The notes: generated by a model not told the origin, from the sequence alone. Shown: positions 52,648 through 64,000, numbered from the stretch's first letter. The stretch is DNA of 64,000 nucleotides from Gracilaria domingensis (GCA_022539475.1 VCMS01000060.1:183694-247693); one strand, 5' to 3'. Program-made: numbers and translations.

Positions 52648-52937
52648 ATGCAGCAGTTACTAATTAAACTGTTAATGTTCTGTAACAGAACATTCACGGT
52701 TTATTTATCTAACTTAAAAATACATATTTTTCAAACATAAAAAGTTCGATTCTTGTTTTCCTTTTTCAACAAAAGAAAGACATTTTAAGCATTTGAGCCA
52801 AGGAGCTTTGCGCCCTTTTTGTTTGAGAAGATTTCTTCTCAAAGCGCTGATATATTTAGCGTTCGCTGTAAAGTGCGCAAGAATTGGCTTTTCCCGCATC
52901 TCCCTGCAAAATCTACATTTTAATTCATAAAGTCGTC

Positions 52938-53831
52938 CTATTCCCAGTCATACTTAGGAGTGCCAACTCCGACAATATCACTCAAAGCAGCTTCCAGCCC
53001 GGCTATCAAAGCCGAGTATCTTGGCCTTTCTGTGAACGACAATCTGCGTACTATCGCCAAATACTCCTTGATTCCGACTGTACCCTCACATATCTCTTCT
53101 GCAGGCATACGTCTCTTCATATCACCCATTACACGGATTTCACTTTCCGAATTTGACCTTGATAAGTAGTACCACGGCAGTGTCCCCGTCGCCAAATAAA
53201 CCAGAAGGTATGCTAACGACTCCATGTCATCCCGACGAGAAACCTGCTTATAGCGATGCGTTCGTTGAGATGCAAAGACAATCGTTCCGTTGAAATAGCG
53301 GCTAGGACCTTTCGATATATGTTTTCCTGTTCGAAGACACCTATACAAACGTGCCATCCCAAAGTCTATAATATGCAACCTATTTTTCCGTTCTCCCGAA
53401 GTCTGTGTCATGATGTTTGATGGCTTCAGATCAAGATGAACGATTCCTTTCGAGTGGATTTCCCGAATCACCTTAATCAAATGGATTCCGACCTTCAATA
53501 CACATTGCATTGAGAGTCTTCCGCCCCGAGCTGCTTTGAAATCACCTAAGGACTTGTCGAACAATGTCATCACCATCACGCTGTACTTTCCTTGCCTTGT
53601 ATGGCAATAAATACTTGGAAAGTGTTCCCTGTAACGTACCGTGCTGCCCAGAAGTTCGTACTTGCAGTACTCACTCTGCAAAGAATTTCTTCCCCTAGAT
53701 ACCTTCGCGGCATACCTCTTGTTACCATCCCTAGTATCCTTTACAAGATATACAGTCCCTTGTGCGCCGGAGTTGAGCTTTCTGATGACTCTATATCTAT
53801 CGTCAATCAGCCTTGAGGTGCAAAACGGCAT
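52938..53831 (-). CDS. casein kinase 1-family protein kinase
   Basis: 297 residues covering one kinase domain. The Gly-rich loop is KLNSGAQGTVYLVKD (19-32); Lys43 in YAAK; the catalytic loop is IVHLDLKPSN; IIDFGMARLY is the DFG segment in the CK1 form. CK1-type signatures follow: GTIVFASQRTHRYKQVSRRD, then DMESLAYLLVYLATGTLPW. CK1 enzymes are Ser/Thr kinases acting on primed or acidic sites. The catalytic loop has HLD rather than HRD, and there is no C-terminal extension. Protein ends with the DYD-like KYDWE shortly after the lobe. The frame is intact and intronless. It could be a divergent lineage-specific kinase. No TATA box is obvious upstream. Confidence 0.9.
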   Translation of the reverse strand: MPFCTSRLIDDRYRVIRKLNSGAQGTVYLVKDTRDGNKRYAAKVSRGRNSLQSEYCKYELLGSTVRYREHFPSIYCHTRQGKYSVMVMTLFDKSLGDFKAARGGRLSMQCVLKVGIHLIKVIREIHSKGIVHLDLKPSNIMTQTSGERKNRLHIIDFGMARLYRCLRTGKHISKGPSRYFNGTIVFASQRTHRYKQVSRRDDMESLAYLLVYLATGTLPWYYLSRSNSESEIRVMGDMKRRMPAEEICEGTVGIKEYLAIVRRLSFTERPRYSALIAGLEAALSDIVGVGTPKYDWE

Positions 53832-54638
53832 TCTAGCTAAAGAAGGAAAAAGAGGTAGTTATCACTAGGAAATCAAAATGTAGAAGATAGTGTTTCCAAA
53901 GAATATCTCGAAAATAAATGCAATATGCCCGGCCGCTTATTTGTAGATAAATGTGAGAAAGATTGCAACCGTCAAGGAGTTGCCTAGACATATCCAAACA
54001 TTATATGACTTTCATGCTTTGTCATTAAATCGTGACAGAGCCGTCCACACTTTCCTTCACGTTGTTTTCCTCTGATTTATGAAAGATGTGAACGGCTTTT
54101 TAATGAAAGTGCAGAATTATCAGTTCCACAATCTCCAGTTGTCTGAGTTTGGCCTTCTATACTCACAACCTCGTTTTGACTTTTCTGAGAAAGCATACAA
54201 TTTCTGGACCATTTCTACTGAGCAAGATGAAATATATGCATTAAAAGATAGAGTAAGATTTCGTTCATGTATGCAATCGTGCTCAGATCTTGAAGGTTCC
54301 CCTCTGAGACCGTGAAATCATAGTTCTGAATTGAATGTAGTAATCGTGTGTTCTGGAATATGCACATCTGTGACGAAACGTTCGAACCAGAAATTCTGGT
54401 CCAGAACACCTCGGAGTTGAGCTCTATGAAAGCTGAGCAACTCCGGCGCTCTGCCTAGTCCTCTGTATTTTGTCTCTGGGTATTCGAGGAACCGAAGAAG
54501 TTGATTTATTAAAGCCAATTGATGATGCGACGTGGTGCAAGATGCTCTTGAGGGGAAGACAGACATCGACGCCGGGGTACGCATACAATTGCCCGTGTTA
54601 CAGTAAGCGGTAGTTTTAAACTAGACAAGTAATATGAC
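53832..54638. other. intergenic, no gene
   Basis: About 800 bp of AT-rich sequence without a supportable gene. It contains copy 2 of the 35-bp dispersed repeat (54433-54467). Confidence 0.45.
54433..54467. repeat. 35-bp dispersed repeat, copy 2
   Basis: Identical to 45386-45420, in the same orientation, 9 kb away. Flanking sequence is unrelated. Confidence 0.85.
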
Positions 54639-54666
54639 GCTTAAAGTGCAGCGCTGCACTTTAAGC
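54639..54666. repeat. perfect 28-bp palindrome
   Basis: GCTTAAAGTGCAGC followed immediately by its exact reverse complement. It lies between the host genes and the Gypsy block, about 70 bp from the gag-like fragment. Confidence 0.85.
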
Positions 54667-54710
54667 ATTTTATTACATCTCCGAAAACTAAGGGCCATTA
54701 TATAACTTTG

Positions 54711-54857
54711 TTAATTTGTGAAATGGAAACGGTCAATCAAGTTTTGTGCAATAGCCATTGCACACGTTGACGCCAAAACGTTTTCGCATCCGTTTCGGAA
54801 GGCAGTCGGATTCGTTTCGCCTTCAAGGAAAGAAACAGAGCTAATTGTGGACGCCAT
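54711..54857 (-). pseudogene. gag start fragment of a second Gypsy-type element
   Basis: The leader and first codons (MAST) are shared with the complete element's gag at 62,888. The sequence then diverges to ISSVSFLEGETNPTAFRNGC and stops at 54,711 after 48 residues. So the repeat at 54.85-56.4 kb is followed by internal sequence of another, truncated family member. Two elements share the leader and repeat but differ in gag. Confidence 0.5.
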
Positions 54858-55345
54858 TTGTGTGGACGAATGGCGCGGGTGGTGACAACCCGACTGCAGA
54901 AACGAAACACCATGGAGTACCAGCCGTCGTGCTGTTGTTGACGGCAACGTAGCGTTCTGTTGTTGCTAGCGTATGGTAGGCAGCAAAGATCAGCAGCCCT
55001 GTGACAGAAAACTAGAGTAGTCCACAGCTGGGCGGGGAGCAAAAGAAGGCAAAGGGTGCGCAAACGTCAACCTAAGTTCGTCGGAACTGTGTACTGGTAG
55101 TTGCAAGCGACGGCGTGGAAGTGCAAGCGAGCCCAAGACAGGCCAGCACGACTAGCCGCGTAGAGACGAGTTGCGAAGCGGGAGACCAAGCCGCTCACTG
55201 TTGGGTTGAATGTAGGAAGGTTGATGGCAAGGGGGAGCAGACTGCTCTGAAGGGTGGTGGGGGTTTGCCAAAGGAAGTGTGTGTGAGGTCGTCAAGGTGG
55301 TCTGCCCCCTCCAGATTTTGGAGACCATCGCTCTTCGGAGGGGGG

Positions 55346-55355
55346 TTTATATAAA
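55346..55355 (-). promoter_or_regulatory. TATA box in the 3' long repeat
   Basis: TTTATATAAA, palindromic, followed on the minus strand by C-rich sequence. The same site is at 63375-63384 in the 5' copy. Transcription on the minus strand would start about 30 bp on. Confidence 0.6.
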
Positions 55356-56021
55356 GAAATGAGCCATTGAATAATCTCAAAGAATGCATACTAGTCGTAT
55401 TTCTAATCTAAGGGTTCACTAGTTACTACTTGTATATTTATGTCTTGTGTGGGTTTCTTGATTGGTTCCTCCCACAACTGCTGTTTTGATGCGGTCATAA
55501 CCACCTGGCCATAATGAGTCTGTTGACCGTCTCTTTATAGACGCGAAGCAGCTTCTCATTGAGACAGGTCAGGTCGCGTGTGCCTTCCATTCCACAGAAA
55601 AATTGTTCGAAATTCCATTAGTTTTGCCCGAATCTATGAGTCGTTTCCATTTGATTGATGACATGTAAGGTTATCTCCTTGTTGACAAGTAATAATTCCT
55701 TTCCATGGGACATGTCACCGACATGTCCTCAGCTGTTTTGTTCGTAATGGTTTGTCAACAAGACATTAATTCCTTCCCAACAATTTCTTGTTGAAAATTA
55801 ATCAATTTCCCTAATTAATTGTCAGTTCCTTCCCAATGCATTGGTGGATTAATGTCTCAGGTGCACCCAGTAAATTGCCACGTGGCCACCACTCTGTCAA
55901 CTGCTGAGTGGTGCTGCACATATACCTGCATCACGCCATCCGACTGTCTTCGTCACCTTGCAGACATCCCACCGAGTCGCTGCAGCCACCCTTGCACCTA
56001 TCGTTTATCCTGCCACCTCCC

Positions 56022-56270
56022 ATGCCACGCCGTACCCGCTCAGTCCTCGATGTAGAGGCAGAGGAGGCCTCCATCGTGGACGAGATTCACGAAATTCTCT
56101 TCAACGTCACGTACGATTACCGCACGGGCTATATTGCTGGCTTCCGCGACGCCGTTTTCAGGATCCGCGCCGCGCTATAGGAGCTAATTCGCGCCGCCGA
56201 ATCCGTAGGAACTGGAGACGTGCCGTTGACTCGTATTACCCTGAATGGTGTGCGTCGTATTCAGCCTTGA
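56022..56270 (+). CDS. small ORF antisense inside the Gypsy long repeat, one TAG
   Basis: From ATG 56022, 52 codons (MPRRTRSVLDVEAEEASI, then FNVTYDYRTGYIAGFRDA) reach TAG at 56178-56180. The same frame then goes on for 29 codons (ELIRAAESVGTGDVPLTRI) to TGA 56268-56270. Amino-acid composition looks protein-like: acidic helix, aromatic core, basic ends. It is antisense to the retroelement. No family is recognised. Either a small host or element gene was captured by the repeat and has one nonsense change, or the openness is chance. The 5' repeat is cut off by the window edge before this part, so I cannot compare. Confidence 0.35.
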
Positions 56271-56442
56271 GTCCGCCCTAATTGCTTGATACTGAGGGCT
56301 TCCTGCTGCTTCTAGTAAAAATCTGCTTTCTTTGCGTAACGGACGCTCCTCTTCAATGCTTCTCCACACGCCCTTCTGCGCTGCATCTTCACACACTCCC
56401 CACCTAAGCGGTCGCTTCGCCTGGGCGGCCGTGAATTAGATC

Positions 56443-59400
56443 TTACATCGTAGTTCCCAAAGCTCCGTTGCGCGAAACTTCTTCAGTGGTGTATAAGAAC
56501 GGATATGGAGGCTCTGGGTAGTCGGAGTCTGGATTGAAGTCCACAATGAACTCCTCCCGTTGTTCGATAAGTCGGATGTAGTCCACCACTTGTTCTTCAT
56601 GTGTTGCTGCTGGCGGGAGGTGACCATATGTTCCGACCACATAATGATAGAGAAGGAATATGGTTCTATCAGCGCCAAGTCTCGTCATCTGTGGGTGTAG
56701 CCTTCGTGCCAACCTTCCCAGCATTTCATGAGAACGTCTTGTGATGTACTGACCATATACGTGGTGTACGCTAAGGCAGAGATGGAAGCAGTTCCAGACA
56801 ACCCTGTGCTTCTCCCAATCTTCACAATCCAATGGCGCAAGCCAGTCTTCTAGTGTACGACCACCGACTTCCAGAGTTAGATAATCTACTTCTGGGTTGC
56901 GAACTTCGTAGTCGACAACAATTGGCATTGCAACCATGTCAAGTGCATGACTCACTTCTTGTCGCAAGGTCCTTGGTCGCTCGTAATAGGGTTTGAGTCT
57001 CCTTGCGTGTATGCCTTTTCGGGACATGCGGCGATGCGGAGAGATGAGGTAGTACCGAGGGTGACTTGCACGAATAACATGACAAGGGCCATAGAACTTT
57101 GAGATAAACGACGGCCACTTGATTCCGGGATTCATAGCTCCTGCTCGCATGACTAGGATCTGGTCTCCCACTGCAAACCTATGGCCATAGCGTCCTTCGT
57201 TCCTTCGCGCGGGTTGCCTATCGACGCGAGTGGCCCTACCGATTGCGGCTACTTGAAGTTCTGTAATTCTGTTTGCCGGGGAGGCCGAAGTTATGAACGG
57301 AGGAGGATCGGTATGGTGCATGCGAGGGTAGACCCCGTATAGCAGCTCAAAAGGGGAGTACCCCTCAGTCATTTGACGAGTTCTGTACCCGAATAAAACA
57401 TCAGGCAATGCTTCATCCCAGCCAACGCTTTTCTCATGAATGATCTTGCTTAGTGACCTCTTAATGGTTCCCACCATCCTTTCTGCTCGTCCATTTGACA
57501 TCGGTGCGTACGCTAGAACAGGTTTGAGCGAGATACCGTGCTCCCACATGTATTCTTGCACCGTAGCCGCTAGAAAAGATGTTGCATTATAAGATATGAT
57601 GACACGTGGGTAACCGAAGGGGGCAACAATCTCTTGCTTCACAAATCTTAGAACTTCAGCCGCTGTGGCGTTCTTCGTAGCTAGAGCGACAGGCCATCCT
57701 GTTAAATGCTCCACTCCTATCAGAAGGAACCGATTACCATTGCGAGTGGGGCGGAACGGTCCGGCGAAATCGATAGAAAATGTGTCGAAAACATTTGTAA
57801 GTGAGGCCCGCTGACCAGCGCGATAAGCTAGAAAGGCGCCCATGAATTGGCATCCGTTACAGCTCCTGACATGTTCAGAGACTTCAAAGCGCATAGTGGG
57901 CCACCAAAATCTAGTAGAGAGATGTTTCATGGTTGCCTTGAAGTCCCAGTGCCCCACATCATCATGGAAGGCTCGAATGATTTGGATCCTTTCGGATACA
58001 TTGGGGACGAGCCTTAGCCAACCACCCATTCTGCGACAAAGGCCTCCATCCCAGACTGTAAACTTCTTTGCGTTGCATTTGATTGCAGCCTTAATTTTGG
58101 GGTCCTCTTCGTCGATCGCCATGTGGTTCAAGTGCCGTGCGATGTTGGCATAGTAAGGCTCTAAGCCATTGAACGCGTCAGTAACTAGGGCGGCCACGGC
58201 AGCTGAGTTCTCATATTTGTTCATGGCAAAGCGAGAAAGGTAGTCCGCTGCGTGGTTCTTGTCGCCAGCACGATAGACGATTTCGAAGTCATACTCAGCC
58301 AAGAAGTCCAACCATCTGGCCAGCCGACCGTGCATATCTTTCATTGTGAACGCATATTTTAAAGCCTGGTGGTCCGTGACCAACTGAAAGGGCTGAGAAC
58401 CAAGTAGGTACATTCTGAAATTCTTCAACGCAAAGACAACAGCTAAGGCTTCTTGTTCACATACTGAATACCTTTTCTCTGTTGCCGTCATGGTTCTGCT
58501 CGCGTATTGTAGCGGATGAAAGTTCCCATCTGACTTCTTTTGCGCCAGAATGGCACCCAGTGCGACTGAGGAAGCATCTGTTTCAACGCGGAATGGAGAG
58601 TCAAAGTCGGGAAAAGCCAAGACGGGGGGTGTCGTGAGTTTCTGCTTCAACTCATTGAAAGCCTTGAGCATTTCATCAGTGAACTCTAGTCTTCCCTTAC
58701 CCGAGGTGGAGGCATGCAGGACCGACGAGGTCTCGGCAAAATGCGTAATAAATCGTCGGTAGTAGCCCGCAAGGCCCAGGAAGCTTCTTAGATCGGTAAC
58801 TGTCCTTGGCACTGGAGCATTTTGAATGGCCTCGACCTTTCCTGTATCCACAGACACACCAGTCTCTTCCACAACATGCCCTAGCAGCTTGATCTTTGGT
58901 TGAGCGAACTCGCACTTGGAAATCTTCAGTTTTAGACCATGCGACGAGATAGTTTTCAGCACAGTTCCAACATGTTCGAGGTGCTCCTCAAGGCTTTTAG
59001 AAATTATTACCACATCATCAACATAGACCCGAGCAAACTCACAGCGATTGAAGATCGAGTCCATCATACGTTGGAACGTGGATGGCGCGTTCATGAGCCC
59101 AAACGGCATGACTTCAAACTGGTACGTGCCCTGCCTACAGACAAAAGTGGTCATCACTTTGCACTTCTGTGACATGCGGATCTGCCAATATCCTGAGAAT
59201 AGGTCAAGAGTCGTGAAGAAGGAGGCTCCCCGAATATCGTCAAATATCTGTTCCATGCGAGGCAACGGCCACCGATCGGCTTTCATGACCCTGTTCAAGG
59301 ACCTATAGTCTACGCAGAACCTAGGCTTCCCGTCCTTCTTAGTAGCTATGACAACGGGAAAAGACCAGGGGGATGTACAAGGCTTGATGATACCTGCTGA

Positions 59401-62400
59401 TAGCATCTTGTCAACCTCTTTCCTAACCACTTCATCATGCTTTGGTGGCAGGCGTCTTACTCGAGAGTATATGGGTGTATCGACAGTGAGTGAGAACTCG
59501 TGCATCACGGGGACATCGGAGGGGCGCAGATCATACAAAGACCAGGCTACGACATCCAGGTCGAGCAACGTGGCTAGCAACCTCTGTTGTGCCTCAAGAG
59601 GTAAGTGCGATACTCTCTCAAGGATAATTGCCCTTTGATCCGCATCCGGATGATAGTCTCTTCTGTCAAAGGTCCTACCATCTCCGTCCCGAGCAATGGG
59701 ATCCAGTAATGAGAACTCAACCTGGGAGGTAAGGCAGTTTGCTTCAACCCTTTTCTCACTATCGTCAACCCCATGTGGACCCTGCTGTTCGCTAGATTGC
59801 TCTTCATCGCTCGATGCTTTGGAGGGATCTCTAGCATTAAGAGGTGGTTGCGAGGGGCCTGGCCGCAACCCGGTGCTTCCCGAGCTGCTAATGGCTTGCG
59901 TCTGAAATTCCTCTTGAGGAAGCTCTTCCTCGAAGGCGATTACAAGAAGGCCCTCGTCATCCTCCTCCAGCTTTCCCATACGACCAAAGGGCATGTTGTG
60001 TTGCCCTAAGTGCGGAGGATGTGCAGGATTGGGAACGGGGTACCGTATTTCAACCCGCACGACCAAAAAGTCGCTAACAAGCTCGCCTTCTTCAAGTGGT
60101 AACAGCTTGACTTCGTCCTTGATGGGGATAGTGAGGACTGGGTCCCGATAGAGAGGCGTGTCAGCCATCTCAACCTCTTCGGGGGAGGAGTCTTCCTCTT
60201 CTGCAATTTCTTCATGATCTTCTTCATGATCTACTTCATCACCTACTTCATTATTCACTTCATCATCTACTTCTTCATCTGCATCTTCTTCTTCATCTAC
60301 TTCGACTTCATCTTCATGGTGTACAACTTCTTCAACATTCTCGCTCTTATCAGGCTGCTGGACGCTGGTGTCCGTCGACGAGCTTTGGAAAGACGATGGA
60401 TTCGGATGACGGTCGTCAACAGACCCCTGGAGCCCCACGTAAGTGACATGTTCTTGTCGTTCCTCTCTTTGGGGTGCGTCGGGAGGGTCTCGCTCACTTT
60501 GCGTGTCTGGCATTGGCCACCCCTCTTCGAATCGAACTACGTGTGCGGCGAGGGGATCCACCTCCAGTACTCCCATGTTCCCATAAGGTAGTTGAGATGT
60601 GTGAGGATGGACAGGATCACCAGGCGCCAGCTGAGGGTAACGACGATAAACTCGGAAGATGAGGTAGTCCGGCTGACCATCTGGATCTTCCGGTCTTAAC
60701 AAGACAACATCGCTCCTTATCGGAAGGACAAGACCTTGCTCGGGTGGAGGAGAACCTTCTTCATCATTCTCACTCGAACTGTCTTCCTTTTCGTCTGCCG
60801 CTTCAAGTCTTTCGTGCTCCTCATCCAATACTTGTGGTTGAGGCAGCACGGGTTCCCCTTCTTCTTGGGTGACGTTCAACTCCTGAAAATCTTCCAAATA
60901 ATTTCGATGGAGCGAGACAACTGAGGGCTGACGTCCGCTCGGCAATCCTTGCTCATGATGCAAGGCGGACAGAGCATATGCCGACGTGTCCGGTTTGCCT
61001 TTCGGGAAGAAGAAAGTAGGTTCTGCTTCATCCTGATCATCCTCACTTTCGGAGGAGAACGAGTCGGAGGCCGACGTGAAGTCCTCACTGTCCGTATGTG
61101 CCATTTCCTCAACAAAGTCTTCATCAGGCCGATGGTAGTCCAGTGGCAAGACGGTGCTGTCACCATCGAACCGCATGGAGACTTGCTGAGTGCCAAGGTC
61201 CAAACAAGCTTGCAAAGATTCAAGCGTAGGGCACCCAATTATGACGTGAAAGGGGGGGTTCTCCACGACTAAGAAGTCCAAAGGTGCTCGCAGAGAGCCG
61301 AATACTACTGGTATATCTTGTACTCGCCCTCGGACCAAGGATTTCGTCCCGTCAGCAACAATGATCCTCCGGCCTGAAGGCCTTAGTTCAAGAGACAACC
61401 TTTGGCTAAAAGCGATCGACATCAAATTGGGGATTGCGCCTGAATCCAGCAACGCCTGGCACACGGTCCCGTATACCGCCACATTAACCACTTTTAGGGA
61501 TGGAGGCAGCGCCGGAGCCTGAGCGAGTGCTACCTTCTTACCACTGAAGCTCCCGGAAAGAATCCGACGAAGATCTTTCTTAGCGTTGTCAGCGTCTCCC
61601 CGAGCTAACTGACCAAACGTAATCCCAGTTGGGGCTTTAGCAAGCTCTTCATAAACGTTGTACTTAGCGATATGCTCTTGGATCTTAATCTTCTTAGGCT
61701 TGGCCTTCGGCTTGCCAGTTGAAGTCTTTCGCGCTTTCGATGGTGCCTTCGAGATTCCTCTTGGTGGCTTAGCCACGGCTCCAGCATCCTGGCTTTGGGG
61801 AAACATCACAGGTGAGATGCCTGGAAGGGTAGTGGTGCGGGGCTGCTTTGGCAGAGGGTTACCGTCTGAGTCTCTTTTCGTCGTAGTCACGACATCATCA
61901 TCGTCAGAGTCATTGATAACCACTGACACAGGGTTTTCCTCAGACCTGATGCGCACGTTCTTTTCCTTTAAAGCCCTCTCCACGCCCGACTCGGACTTGA
62001 CACCTTCAAAGGACACGTTAGAGCCTGGTTTCGCCTTAGGCTTGGACCAACAAGTCGTTACGGAGTGACCGATCCTTCCGCAGCGACCGCAGCGCGTGTT
62101 GCGATGCGGGTTCAGTTCGCCACGGTTTGCAAAGTGACCAGGCTGGTGACAGTAGAAGCAAGTCTGCTCCTTCTCTTGACGAGGCCCTGCCGCTTGAGTC
62201 TTCTTTACGAGAAGGTGAAGCTCCGCCATTTGCTCAGCCAGTCGCTCAACCTTGTCTTCAAGTGGCGCTGCACTCGGGCGTGCGGCTTTCGTCTTCGAGG
62301 TCCTCTGTAACATTTGCTTCGGTAATGGAAGCGCGCTCAATGCGCCGTAGGAGCCCAGCGCTTTCCTTCCTGCTACAAAGGATCTCACCAAGCCCTTGAG

Positions 62401-62888
62401 AGCGTCGTAAGTGTCCGCTCCGCGGAAGATGATAAATTGGGCTAGATCGGCATACTCCATAGCGGCATTACGTAGAAGGCCAAACTTCGCCTTCTCGTTG
62501 AAGCCTGCTAACTCATAATAAGCATCCATCTTCTTCAATGATCCTATAGTTCCCCATAATCTAGACGAGCAATGACAGCGCAACGAATTTGCTCTTCAGG
62601 CTCATCAGTGGCCCCAAAGCGCTCAATGAGGGCCTGCTTCACACCAGCGTATTCTCGGGCCTCACTCGTAAGCGAACCGTTCATAGCGTAGATATCATAA
62701 TAAAAGTTAAAGGCCTCTCCTTCTAGAAACCCGAGAAGCCTCACTGCGCGCTCACCATCATCCATACCAACGGTGGCCACGTTCTCGAAATAGAAGAGAA
62801 ACTTTCGGACATCCATAGAAGTCCCATTGAAAGACATGACTGGTTCACGCGGAACTGGGCCCTGCTGGGGGTACCATGTGGACGCCAT
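56443..62888 (-). pseudogene. Ty3/Gypsy Gag-Pol polyprotein, with frameshift and mutated integrase
   Basis: Gag starts MASTWYPQQGPVPREP (62888). A one-base frame break near 62,545 separates its first 114 residues from a 2046-codon frame ending at 56,443. Two zinc knuckles follow: CFYCHQPGHFANRG, with its last Cys replaced by Gly, and CGRCGRIGHSVTTC. The protease has LLDSGAIPNLMS. A long acidic linker carries EVDDEVNNEVGDE-type repeats. Reverse transcriptase has LDLFSGYWQIRM and VYVDDVVII. RNase H has VETDASSVALGAIL. The integrase has HHCC and FSIDFAGP, but reads VIISYNATSF, where the second catalytic Asp is Tyr (57589-57591). A GPY-like module and about 170 further residues end it. Inactive as it stands. 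Confidence 0.9.
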
Positions 62889-64000
62889 TTTTGTGGACGA
62901 ATAGCGCGGGTGGTGACAACCCGACTGCAGAAACGAAACACCATGGAGTACCAGCCGTCGTGCTGTTGTTGACGGCAACGTAGCGTTCTGTTGTTGCTAG
63001 CGTATGGTAGGCAGCAAAGATCAGCAGCCCTGTGACAGAAACTAGAGTAGTCCACAGCTGGGCGGGGAGCGAAAGAACGCAAAGGGTGCGCAAACGTCAA
63101 CCTAAGTTCGTCGGAACTGTGTACTGGTAGTTGCAAGCGACGGCGTGGAAGTGCAAGCGAGCCCAAGACAGGCCAGCACGACTAGCCGCGTAGAGACGAG
63201 TTGCGAAGCGGGAGACCAAGCCGCTCACTGTTGGGTTGAATGTAGGAAGGTTGATGGCAAGGGGAGCAGACTGCTCTGAAGGGTGGTGGGGGTTTGCCAA
63301 AGGAAGTGTGTGTGAGGTCGTCAAGGTGGTCTGCCCCCTCCAGATTTTGGAGACCATCGCTCTTCGGAGGGGGGTTTATATAAAGAAATGAGCCATTGAA
63401 TAATCTCAAAGAATGCATACTAGTCGTATTTCTAATCTAAGGGTTCACTAGTTACTACTTGTATATTTATGTCTTGTGTGGGTTTCTTGATTGGTTCCTC
63501 CCACAACTGCTGTTTGATGCGGTCATAACCACCTGGCCATAATGAGTCTGTTGACCGTCTCTTTATAGACGCGAAGCAGCTTCTCATTGAGACAGGTCAG
63601 GTCGCGTGTGCCTTCCATTCCACAGAAAAGTTGTCCGAAATTCCATTAGTTTTGCCCGAATCGATGAGTCGTTTCCATTTGATTGATGACATGTAAGGTT
63701 ATCTCCTTGTTGACAAGTAATAATTCCTTTCCATGGGACATGTCACCGACATGTCCTCAGCTGTTTTGTTCGTAATGGTTTGTCAACAAGACATTAATTC
63801 CTTCCCAACAATTTCTTGTTGAAAATTAATCAATTTCCCTAATAATTGTCAGTTCCTTCCAATGCATTGGTGGATTAATGTCTCAGGTGCACCCAGTAAA
63901 TTGCCACGTGGCCACCACTCTGTCAACTGCTGAGTGTTGCTGCCACCAGTTTTAATTTAAAAACCCCCTTTTGCCAATTCCCACGCCATCCGACTGTCTT
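62876..64000 (-). repeat. 5' long repeat and leader of the Gypsy element, cut by the window edge
   Basis: Near-identical to 54,846-55,940 with small indels, then a short replaced stretch (63,940-63,980) before the shared CGCCATCCGACTGTCTT at the window end. It contains the TATA box at 63375-63384. The outer edge is outside the window. Confidence 0.75.

Larger units (their letters stand above)
54846..56395 (-). repeat. 3' long repeat of the Gypsy element plus attached leader
   Basis: It matches 62,876-64,000 closely from the gag start outward, through the TATA region to at least 55,940. The outer edge near 56,395 is set by a purine-rich stretch, AGGTGGGGAG, followed by TGTGTGAAG, read on the minus strand. 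The true LTR/leader boundary is unclear because similarity continues into the leader of the truncated second element. Confidence 0.6.

Noticed and set aside
63100-63170. Primer-binding site of the Gypsy element
   Set aside because: No stretch after the repeat clearly complements a tRNA 3' end, and the repeat boundary is itself unresolved.

Overview
The window looks like a transposon-rich, intron-poor nuclear segment of a red alga, most likely a carrageenan-type florideophyte of the Chondrus kind. The grounds are inference: TATA boxes about 130-170 bp before short intronless genes, a GH16 galactan-hydrolase-like gene, Copia elements whose primer site matches the anticodon arm of initiator tRNA-Met, and long transposon blocks between a few host genes. 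No rRNA, tRNA or CRISPR array was recognised. One tract (25,309-25,660) is homopolymer noise and 26,979-27,211 is an N gap, so continuity across 25.3-27.2 kb is not assured.

Layout. 1-8.3 kb: decayed hAT elements, one nested in another with exact 8-bp target duplications; a duplicated unit with two paralogous small ORFs (3.2 and 6.1 kb); a broken SERF-like gene (minus strand, 7.3-7.5 kb); and a strongly CG-alternating island. 8.5-13.3 kb: a Copia-order retroelement whose gag and pol frames carry four in-frame stops. 13.4-14.9 kb: an antisense gene with a papain-like C/H/D layout. 15.3-16.3 kb: a field of hairpins and a 144-bp direct duplication. 31-34.5 kb: two convergent HAD phosphatase paralogues and a 5'-truncated ketopantoate-reductase-like gene. 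34.4-44.7 kb: a three-level nest, a young Copia inside a hAT inside an old Copia. 45-54 kb: the main host gene block with a zinc-finger protein, a GH16 enzyme, a small secreted protein, a one-pass membrane candidate and a casein kinase 1. 54.7-64 kb: a minus-strand Ty3/Gypsy element, with its long repeats and a fragment of a neighbour.

The most interesting block is 16.7-31.0 kb. A DDE transposase of CACTA/Plavaka-like appearance ends tail-to-tail, with overlapping stop codons, against a repeat-rich coiled-coil protein gene. Behind that lies a beta-class DNA amino-methyltransferase fused to a SET domain. Beyond a roughly 900-bp inverted-repeat divergent promoter region lies a protein joining a ParB-like domain to a double-stranded beta-helix 2-oxoglutarate/Fe(II) dioxygenase. 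Together they read as a mobile element carrying a DNA-modification writer, a histone-methyltransferase-like module and a candidate DNA-base oxidase. The transposase frame is open; the other three genes each carry one or a few isolated stops or frame breaks, which could be early decay or sequence error.
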